Source: Bacteroidia bacterium
GTDB lineage: Bacteria > Bacteroidota > Bacteroidia > Bacteroidales > Dysgonomonadaceae
Length of the DNA: 7,541 nt
Direction: 5' to 3'
Assembly: GCA_025999435.1 (NCBI GenBank)
Contig: BNXH01000073.1
Location: forward strand, 1 to 7,541
Positions 1 through 4,952 of the stretch are shown here, piece by piece; positions within the stretch are counted from its first letter, which is position 1, and each line of letters starts with the position of its first letter. A program made the translations under genes and the position numbers. The notes beneath the pieces were generated by a model, which made no database searches, was not told the origin of the DNA, and saw nothing but the letters and a program-made list of their open reading frames with translations.

Positions 1-134
1 TAAGTAGTAAGTAGTAAGTAGTAAGTAGTAAGTAGTAAGTAGTAAGTAGTAAGTAGTAAGTAGTAAGTAGTAAGTAGTAAGTAGTAAGTAGTAAGTAGTA
101 AGTAGTAAGTAGTAAGTAGTAAGTAGTAAGTAGT
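1..134. repeat. Heptanucleotide tandem repeat (TAAGTAG)n
   Basis: The 7-bp unit TAAGTAG is repeated 19 times without a single mismatch, plus one extra base, and the array is open at the left edge so the true copy number is unknown. Because 7 is not a multiple of 3, the + strand has TAA and TAG stops in every frame and cannot be coding. The - strand (CTACTTA) is open in all three frames and would encode a repeating Leu-Leu-Thr-Thr-Tyr-Tyr-Leu peptide, but I see no ATG between the array and the next gene that could start such a frame. The perfect identity of the copies implies recent expansion or constant turnover by replication slippage. It ends about 45 bp upstream of the likely promoter of the glyoxalase gene. 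A perfect array of this length can also be mis-assembled. Confidence 0.97.
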
Positions 135-189
135 CAAGAATCTTTAAATATTTAAATTTGCCAGGCGAGTGATAACTCCTTTGACTACT
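129..189. repeat. 9-bp inverted repeat joining the array end to the promoter region
   Basis: AGTAGTCAA at 129-137, made partly from the last heptamer copy, is the exact reverse complement of TTGACTACT at 181-189. The spacer is 43 bp. The right arm overlaps the candidate -33 element (TTTG, 180-183) of the downstream promoter. The spacer also holds a small GAGT/ACTC hairpin (167-170 with 175-178). It may be a structural or protein-binding element, or a leftover of repeat expansion. Confidence 0.5.
143..160 (+). promoter_or_regulatory. AT-rich 14-bp palindrome overlapping a second TAnnTTTG box
   Basis: TTTAAATATTTAAA at 143-156 is a perfect palindrome. Its right end runs into TAAATTTG (153-160), an exact match to the Bacteroidota -7 consensus TAnnTTTG. 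The expected -33 position falls at the last heptamer repeat and holds no TTTG, so if this box is used its upstream region is repeat DNA. AT-rich sequence throws up such boxes easily, so this is a weaker promoter candidate than the one at 180-210. Confidence 0.3.
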
Positions 190-210
190 GATTGATATTT
201 CGTATATTTG
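180..210 (+). promoter_or_regulatory. Bacteroides-type promoter for the glyoxalase gene
   Basis: TTTG at 180-183 and TATATTTG at 203-210 match the Bacteroidota -33 (TTTG) and -7 (TAnnTTTG) elements with a 19-bp spacer. Transcription would start near 217 and leave a leader of about 20 nt before the ATG at 238. The leader has no strong Shine-Dalgarno sequence, which is usual in this phylum. Confidence 0.6.
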
Positions 211-237
211 TATTTCACTTAAGAGTTAATAAGAATT

Positions 238-618
238 ATGGAAATAAAAGGAAGATTCGATCATTTTAATATCAACGTTACCGATCTCGATAGAAGTATC
301 GCATTTTACGAAAAAGCATTAGGGCTGAAAGAAGTCAGACGTAAGGAGTCATCTACAGGCGCTTTTACACTTGTTTACCTGGGTGATGGCGAAACGTCTT
401 TCTCCCTGGAGTTGACATGGTTAAAAGATCATCCACAAGCCTACGAACTTGGCGAAAACGAAAGCCATCTATGCATCAGGGTAGATGGGGACTATGATAA
501 GATCAGGGAGTTTCACAGAGAAATGGGCTGTATTTGTTACGAAAATCACGACATGGGTCTCTATTTCATTAACGACCCCGACGACTATTGGATTGAAATA
601 TTACGCCTTAAACGATAA
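238..618 (+). CDS. gloA: Glyoxalase I-like VOC family protein (lactoylglutathione lyase family)
   Basis: This 126-residue protein is a complete two-module vicinal oxygen chelate (VOC) fold, slightly shorter than E. coli GloA (135 aa). The N-terminal module runs from FDHFNINVTDLDRSIAFY (residues 7-24) to the SLELTW strand (56-61). The second runs from SHLCIRV (76-82) to DPDDYWIEIL (113-122). His9, Glu58, His77 and Glu120 fall where the four metal ligands of bacterial glyoxalase I lie (His5, Glu56, His74, Glu122 in E. coli), so the metal site looks intact. Family enzymes isomerise the methylglyoxal-thiol hemithioacetal to a lactoyl thioester in the cytoplasm. The thiol here is uncertain, because Bacteroidota are generally not thought to make glutathione. 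The gene seems to be a single transcription unit with its own promoter. Other VOC activities cannot be excluded, but ligand conservation and length favour glyoxalase. Confidence 0.85.
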   Translation: MEIKGRFDHFNINVTDLDRSIAFYEKALGLKEVRRKESSTGAFTLVYLGDGETSFSLELTWLKDHPQAYELGENESHLCIRVDGDYDKIREFHREMGCICYENHDMGLYFINDPDDYWIEILRLKR

Positions 619-647
619 TATGCTACTCATTTGACAATTAAGATGAA

Positions 648-714
648 AAAGATAATATAAAATAGGATAGATTTTTTCGTTTTTATTTAACGGATATACT
701 TTTATATTATCTTT
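648..714. repeat. Perfect 15-bp inverted repeat overlapping a promoter
   Basis: AAAGATAATATAAAA (648-662) and TTTTATATTATCTTT (700-714) are exact reverse complements separated by 37 bp. Most of this 120-bp gap between the glyoxalase and CorC-like genes is taken up by the structure. The right arm contains all but the last base of the candidate -7 box TATCTTTG (708-715). The stem is almost all A-T with one G-C pair and no following U tract, so it is not a standard intrinsic terminator. It could be an operator, a cruciform or leader hairpin, or the remnant of a tiny mobile element; I see no flanking target duplication. Confidence 0.85.
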
Positions 715-715
715 G
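686..715 (+). promoter_or_regulatory. Probable promoter of the CorC-like/tgt/permease operon
   Basis: TATCTTTG at 708-715 matches the Bacteroidota -7 consensus TAnnTTTG. The -33 region is weak: TTTA at 686-689 with an 18-bp spacer. Transcription would start near 722, giving a leader of about 17 nt before the ATG at 739. The -7 box lies in the right arm of the 15-bp inverted repeat, so any protein or structure that engages the repeat should affect this promoter. Confidence 0.5.
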
Positions 716-738
716 CACTATTATCATTCATATAGAAT

Positions 739-2076
739 ATGGACATATTTCTCTCGGTACTCGTTACTTTCTTTTTTGTTTTTCTAAACGGTTTTTTTGT
801 CGCCGCTGAGTTCGCTATTGTCAAAGTAAGATCTTCTCAATTAGAACTAAAGGCTCAAGCCGGAAGTAAAACAGCAATCTTATCGAAACATATTGTCACA
901 CATTTAGATTCATATCTGGCTGCGACTCAATTTGGTATCACATTATCCAGTTTGGCTTTAGGGTGGATAGGCGAACCTGTGGTCTCTAAAATAATAAGGG
1001 ATGCTTTAGGCCTGTTCGATCTGACAATTTCCCCCACTCTACTTTCTACCATATCCCTGATTTCCGCATTTGCAATTATCACCATATTACATATTGTATT
1101 GGGTGAACTCGCTCCTAAATCGTTAGCCATCCAACGTTCGGAGCAAACCACAATGGCTGTAGCCTATCCGCTACATGGTTTCTATTGGATTTGCCGCCCA
1201 TTTATATGGGTATTGAACGGCGTTGCCAATTTCGTAATAAAAGCAATAGGCTTGCATGTTGTTTCGGAGCAAGAAGTATACAGTAGCGATGAGTTACGCT
1301 ATCTGGTCGATCAGGCAAAAGAAAGCGGAACGGTAGATAGCGCCGAATTTGACATAATACAAAACGCATTCGATTTTTCAGAACGAACTGCGCGTCAGAT
1401 TATGGTACCACGCACGCAAGTAGTATCTATAGATGCTAACGACTATGACGAAAAAACGCTGGAATTTGTTATAGAAGAAGGTTATTCACGTATTCCGTGT
1501 TACGAAGACAGTATCGACAATGTTATAGGAGTTGTCCACCTCAAAGATATTTTGAAAAAGATGCGCGTTAGCGGATCGGTAGACATACGCTCTATTGTCC
1601 GCCCTGTTTCTTTTACTCCTGAGACAAAACGCATTGGTCAGTTGCTTAAAGAGTTTCAGGTAAAACATCAGCAAATAGCAATGGTGTTGAACGAATATGG
1701 CGGTGTAGAGGGAATCATCACAATGGAAGACATACTTGAAGAACTTGTCGGTGAAATACAAGATGAATACGATAACGAGATCCCGTTTGTAGAACAGACC
1801 GGAGAGAATATCTATTCTGTGATAGCAACCGCTGCCATATCTGATATTAACGATGAGTTGCCACACCCGATTGACAAAGATAAACAATACGACACTCTGG
1901 CCGGATATTTAATAGATAAGTTTGGCCGGATACCAAATACCCACGATAAGCTGGAAGCTGAAGATTATCAATTTACGGTTCTGAAAAAGAATAAAACTTC
2001 TATTGTAATTGTACAGCTAAAAGACTTAGTATCTACCGAAAGCGAGGATAACGAGCCAAAAACCAGTCAGATCTGA
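739..2076 (+). CDS. CNNM/CBS-domain membrane protein, CorC/HlyC (hemolysin C-like) family
   Basis: The 445-residue inner-membrane protein has the full three-part architecture of the family. An N-terminal CNNM (DUF21) membrane domain spans about residues 1-175, with hydrophobic segments near 2-28, 58-78, 100-124 and 141-168 and the typical NGFFVAAEFA (17-26) and LGELAPKSLAI (121-131) motifs. A CBS pair covers about 219-340 (RQIMVPRTQV, RIPCYEDSIDNVIGVVHLKD, then NEYGGVEGIITMEDILEELVG). A C-terminal CorC/HlyC transporter-associated domain lies at about 352-432. Family members are linked to Mg2+ or Co2+ export, with CBS domains sensing nucleotides; the old label 'hemolysin' is probably misleading. 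The length is normal. The gliding protein GldE has related architecture, but nothing here indicates gliding. The stop lies 9 bases before the tgt start, so the genes are probably co-transcribed, although a functional link to tgt is not obvious. Confidence 0.93.
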   Translation: MDIFLSVLVTFFFVFLNGFFVAAEFAIVKVRSSQLELKAQAGSKTAILSKHIVTHLDSYLAATQFGITLSSLALGWIGEPVVSKIIRDALGLFDLTISPTLLSTISLISAFAIITILHIVLGELAPKSLAIQRSEQTTMAVAYPLHGFYWICRPFIWVLNGVANFVIKAIGLHVVSEQEVYSSDELRYLVDQAKESGTVDSAEFDIIQNAFDFSERTARQIMVPRTQVVSIDANDYDEKTLEFVIEEGYSRIPCYEDSIDNVIGVVHLKDILKKMRVSGSVDIRSIVRPVSFTPETKRIGQLLKEFQVKHQQIAMVLNEYGGVEGIITMEDILEELVGEIQDEYDNEIPFVEQTGENIYSVIATAAISDINDELPHPIDKDKQYDTLAGYLIDKFGRIPNTHDKLEAEDYQFTVLKKNKTSIVIVQLKDLVSTESEDNEPKTSQI

Positions 2077-2085
2077 TAAAAAGAA

Positions 2086-3216
2086 ATGGATTTTAAACTT
2101 CAATATACCGATGGCCTGTCAAAAGCCCGTGCGGGGCTTATTACAACAGACCACGGACAAATAGAAACTCCTATTTTCATGCCGGTGGGGACACAAGGCG
2201 CTGTAAAAGCTGTCCATATGACCGAGCTGGAAAATGATATAAAAGCCCGGATTATTCTGGGGAATACCTATCATCTGTATTTACGTCCAGGATTGGAAAT
2301 TTTACAACAAGCCGGAGGACTTCACAAGTTTAACAGCTGGAACAAACCGATACTGACCGATAGTGGAGGTTTTCAGGTTTTTTCTTTAGCTGAAAACCGC
2401 AAATTAACAGAAGAAGGTGCCATATTCCGTTCACATATCGATGGATCGAAACATATATTCACGCCCGAATCGGTAATGGACATCGAGCGTACCATAGGCG
2501 CCGATATAATGATGGCTTTCGATGAATGCACGCCGGGTGATGCCGATTATGCTTATGCGAAAAAGTCATTAGACCTGACAGAAAGATGGCTGGACAGGTG
2601 CGTTAAACGATTCAATGAAACAGAATGCGAATATGGCTACAAACAGGCCTTATTCCCTATCGTGCAGGGTTGCGTCTATCCCGATCTCCGGATAAGAGCT
2701 GCCGAAAATGTAGCATCTAAAGGTGCGGACGGCAATGCGATCGGAGGCCTTGCCGTAGGCGAACCTACCGAAAAAATGTATGAAATGATTGAGATAGTGA
2801 ACGAAATTCTGCCTGCCGGCAAGCCTCGCTATCTGATGGGTGTAGGCACTCCGGTCAATATACTGGAAGCTATAGAACGTGGGGTAGATATGTTCGATTG
2901 TATTATGCCTACCCGCAATGGACGCAATGGGCAAATTTTTACCCGTGACGGAATAATGAATATGCGAAACAAGAAATGGGCAACCGATTTTTCTCCAATA
3001 GAAGAAAACGGCGCATCATATGTCGATACTTTATATACAAAAGCATATCTTCGTCATCTGTTTATTACGAATGAAATACTGGCATTACAAATAGCATCGA
3101 TCCATAATCTGGCATTCTATTTATGGCTGGTAACGGAAGCCCGACGGCACATTATTGCCGGAGACTTTACAATATGGAAGAAAGGTATGATTGAAAACGT
3201 GTCGAAACGATTATAA
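2086..3216 (+). CDS. tgt: Queuine/preQ1 tRNA-guanine(34) transglycosylase
   Basis: This cytoplasmic TIM-barrel enzyme exchanges guanine for a 7-deazaguanine base at the wobble position of GUN-anticodon tRNAs, the committed step in tRNA queuosine formation. Its 376 residues match the usual length. Visible motifs are GNTYHLYLRPG (59-69), TDSGGFQVFSL (91-101) with active-site Asp92, IVQGCVYPDLR (192-202), GGLAVGEP (220-227), YLMGVGTP (249-256) and MFDCIMPTRNGRNG (269-282) with nucleophile Asp271. The structural zinc site is altered. By spacing, E. coli Cys302, Cys304, Cys307 and His333 correspond here to Gly309, Ser311, Asp314 and His340, so the three cysteines are gone and only the histidine remains. 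All catalytic motifs are intact, so I expect activity. I recall the same loss in other Bacteroidota Tgt proteins but could not check. The start is the first ATG after the upstream stop, behind an A/G-rich stretch. Six bases separate it from the next gene. Confidence 0.97.
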   Translation: MDFKLQYTDGLSKARAGLITTDHGQIETPIFMPVGTQGAVKAVHMTELENDIKARIILGNTYHLYLRPGLEILQQAGGLHKFNSWNKPILTDSGGFQVFSLAENRKLTEEGAIFRSHIDGSKHIFTPESVMDIERTIGADIMMAFDECTPGDADYAYAKKSLDLTERWLDRCVKRFNETECEYGYKQALFPIVQGCVYPDLRIRAAENVASKGADGNAIGGLAVGEPTEKMYEMIEIVNEILPAGKPRYLMGVGTPVNILEAIERGVDMFDCIMPTRNGRNGQIFTRDGIMNMRNKKWATDFSPIEENGASYVDTLYTKAYLRHLFITNEILALQIASIHNLAFYLWLVTEARRHIIAGDFTIWKKGMIENVSKRL

Positions 3217-3222
3217 TTCCGG

Positions 3223-4326
3223 ATGAATATGAAAATACTGTCGATACTGGATAAGTACATAATAAAGAAATTTTTGGGAACATATCTATTCTCAATTATG
3301 CTTATCATATCCATTTCGGTAGTTTTCGACATCAACGAACGTCTCGATAAGTTTTTAACGAACAATGCTCCGTTAAAGGCCATCGTATTTCAATACTATC
3401 TGAATTTTATTCCTTACTATACTAACCTCTTCAGCGCTTTATTTGTTTTTATTGCCGTCATATTCTTCACGTCGAAGTTAGCCGATAACTCTGAGGTTAT
3501 AGCTATGCTATCGAATGGGATGAGTTTTAAACGTCTGATGAAACCCTACATGATTTCGGCTGCAGTTATTGCTGTTGCTTCTTTCATCCTGAGCAGCTTT
3601 ATCATCCCTCCTGCCAATGATTCCCGGATTAAATTTCAGAATAAATATATAAAAAATAAGGAAGTTGTTTCTGCAAACCAGATACAGATGCGCATAGATG
3701 AAGGCGTAATTTTATATATAGAGAGCTATCGGAATCAAACGAAGCAAGGTAGCAACCTATCGCTTGACAAATTTGAAGGTAAAGAATTAAAATCGCGCCT
3801 TACTGCGAGAAGTATTGAATACGATTCGGGCTATCATTGGGTACTGAAGAACTATAATATCCGCGAGTTCAAAGGGATGAAAGAAGTTATCACCAATGGG
3901 GCCAGCCTGGATACTACCTTAAATGTTGTTCCAAGTGATTTTCTGGTTTCGGTAAACGACTTTGAACAAATGACCACACCTCAGCTATACAAATATATCG
4001 AGAGGCAAAGATCTAAAGGGATTGCCAGTGTAGGGAATGTAAGCATTACTCAGTTCGAGATAGAATTTCACAAACGTTTTGCTTCCATGTTTTCGGCATT
4101 TATATTGACTATCATAGGAGCATCTTTATCCGCGAGGAAAATAAAAGGGGGGATGGGGCTTAACATAGGAATAGGACTGGCTTTAAGCGTAACATACATC
4201 ATGTTTCAGACAGTCAGTTCCTCATTTGCTATCTCAGGAACAATGCCGGCATGGTTGGCCGTATGGATGCCCAATATAGTCTTTATATTCATTGCAGCAT
4301 ACCTCTATACTAAAGCTCCAAATTAA
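3223..4326 (+). CDS. LptF/LptG-family (YjgP/YjgQ) lipopolysaccharide export permease
   Basis: This 367-residue inner-membrane protein has the LptF/LptG layout. Three N-terminal helices (about 17-37, 62-84, 108-130) are followed by a periplasmic beta-jellyroll region (about 145-250) and three C-terminal helices (about 285-304, 311-333, 344-363). LDKYIIKKFLGTYLFS (9-24) and SEVIAMLSNGMSFKRLMKPY (90-109) are typical family motifs; the second includes the cytoplasmic coupling helix that contacts the LptB ATPase. The length agrees with E. coli LptF and LptG (about 360 aa). The family extracts LPS from the inner membrane and passes it along the Lpt bridge. Bacteria usually need two such subunits; only one is encoded here, so its partner and lptB should be elsewhere. 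I cannot tell LptF from LptG. Placement directly after tgt is, as I recall, a common Bacteroidota arrangement. An alternative start is Met3 (3229), which leaves more room for ribosome binding. Confidence 0.9.
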   Translation: MNMKILSILDKYIIKKFLGTYLFSIMLIISISVVFDINERLDKFLTNNAPLKAIVFQYYLNFIPYYTNLFSALFVFIAVIFFTSKLADNSEVIAMLSNGMSFKRLMKPYMISAAVIAVASFILSSFIIPPANDSRIKFQNKYIKNKEVVSANQIQMRIDEGVILYIESYRNQTKQGSNLSLDKFEGKELKSRLTARSIEYDSGYHWVLKNYNIREFKGMKEVITNGASLDTTLNVVPSDFLVSVNDFEQMTTPQLYKYIERQRSKGIASVGNVSITQFEIEFHKRFASMFSAFILTIIGASLSARKIKGGMGLNIGIGLALSVTYIMFQTVSSSFAISGTMPAWLAVWMPNIVFIFIAAYLYTKAPN

Positions 4327-4330
4327 TCCC

Positions 4331-4386
4331 TTTGATTTAGCTTGTTCAACTTGAACATAAATAGAGGATCAAATGTTTAATTTTTA
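4331..4386 (+). terminator. Nested inverted repeats after the operon (terminator or operator candidate)
   Basis: Outer arms TTTGAT (4331-4336) and ATCAAA (4368-4373) are perfect complements. In RNA they can extend by two G-U pairs. They enclose a near-continuous palindrome, TGTTCAA-C-TTGAACA (4343-4357), that is perfect apart from its central base. A T-rich stretch (4374-4385) follows. The position, 5 to 60 bases after the permease stop, fits transcription termination, but the stems are GC-poor. The inner 15-bp palindrome also looks like a dimeric regulator site for the gene starting at 4412. The sequence does not decide between the two roles. Confidence 0.4.
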
Positions 4387-4411
4387 GTATAAATTTAATT
4401 GATTATTTATT

Positions 4412-4861
4412 ATGTTAGATGGAATATTGGATCTTATAAAAGATCAAGCTCTGGGAGCTATCACAAACAATGCAAACGTGCCCGATGACAAAAAAGAAGC
4501 TGCAATAGAAACCACAACAAATGCTATAGCAGATGGTCTCAAAAACAATCTTTCCCTGGATAATGTCTCTTCATTACTGGGCCTTTTCTCCAGTGGAGAC
4601 TCGGCTACGACCAATAATCAGACAGTTAATTCGATACAAACATCTGTTGTCTCATCTTTGAGCGAAAAAGTAGGGTTAAGCAAGGAAGTTGCCGGCTCAA
4701 TAGCTTCAGCAGTCGTTCCGGCTTTGTTACAACTTCTTTCCAAAAAATCCGGAGATACGAATGACTCATTTAATTTCGAATCTTTACTTGAATCTTTCAC
4801 CGGAGGATCGGGTAAAGGAGGTGGAATATTGGGTATATTAGGTAAATTATTTGGTAAATAA
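4412..4861 (+). CDS. DUF937/YidB-like small protein of unknown function
   Basis: This 149-residue protein has no signal peptide or transmembrane helix. It is rich in Ser, Asn, Gly, Leu and Ala with alternating helical stretches. An N-terminal helix MLDGILDLIKDQALGAI (1-17) leads into the NNxxVPxxKKEAAI region (19-32), two further helical blocks (about 33-58 and 75-112) and a Gly-rich tail, GGSGKGGGILGILGKLFGK (131-149). That ending and the overall composition resemble the DUF937 (YidB-like) family, whose role is unknown. The glycine/leucine tail could be amphipathic and associate with membranes or with itself. It follows the permease by 85 bp and has its own possible regulatory region, so it need not belong to the operon. 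No clear TAnnTTTG box was found; the closest, TAAATTTA at 4390-4397, is too near the ATG to be convincing. The bidirectional terminator closes the unit. Confidence 0.75.
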   Translation: MLDGILDLIKDQALGAITNNANVPDDKKEAAIETTTNAIADGLKNNLSLDNVSSLLGLFSSGDSATTNNQTVNSIQTSVVSSLSEKVGLSKEVAGSIASAVVPALLQLLSKKSGDTNDSFNFESLLESFTGGSGKGGGILGILGKLFGK

Positions 4862-4907
4862 CACAGAAACACAAACAAACAACGTACAAGACTCATTACT
4901 CAACAAA

Positions 4908-4929
4908 AAGAGGCTCATAAGAGCCTCTT
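4908..4929. terminator. Bidirectional intrinsic terminator between convergent genes
   Basis: AAGAGGCTC (4908-4916) and GAGCCTCTT (4921-4929) form a perfect 9-bp stem with a 4-base ATAA loop. On the - strand the stem is followed directly by a T run (complement of the A run from 4905), a strong terminator for the gene ending at 4953. On the + strand the following CCATTTT is a weaker tail, ending the gene that stops at 4861. Confidence 0.9.
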
Positions 4930-4952
4930 CCATTTTACATATATAAAAAATA

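Noticed and set aside
1..134. CRISPR array or coding repeat
   Set aside because: The 7-bp units are contiguous with no spacers, so it is not CRISPR. The + strand has stops in all frames, and the open - strand frame has no ATG leading into it.
648..714. Intrinsic terminator for the glyoxalase gene
   Set aside because: The stem is almost wholly A-T with a 37-base loop and is followed by GCACTATT, not a T run, so standard termination is unlikely.
927..1151. Open frames on the - strand inside the CorC-like gene (927-1151 and 1486-1887)
   Set aside because: They lie opposite a well-conserved full-length family gene and their translations show no recognisable domain.
739..2076. True hemolysin or toxin
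   Set aside because: The 'hemolysin C' label is historical. CNNM plus CBS plus CorC domains indicate an ion-transport-related membrane protein.
2650..3383. Open frames on the - strand across tgt and the permease start (2650-2934, 3117-3383)
   Set aside because: They are antisense to conserved motifs of Tgt and the permease, with no family resemblance or start signals.
4390..4397. Promoter -7 box (TAAATTTA) for the DUF937-like gene
   Set aside because: It lacks the final G of TAnnTTTG, has no TTTG at the right distance, and would leave a leader of only a few bases.
4618..4896. Open frame on the - strand over the DUF937-like gene
   Set aside because: Its proline-rich translation mirrors the glycine-rich tail of the + strand gene. 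The family resemblance and the terminator position support the + strand.
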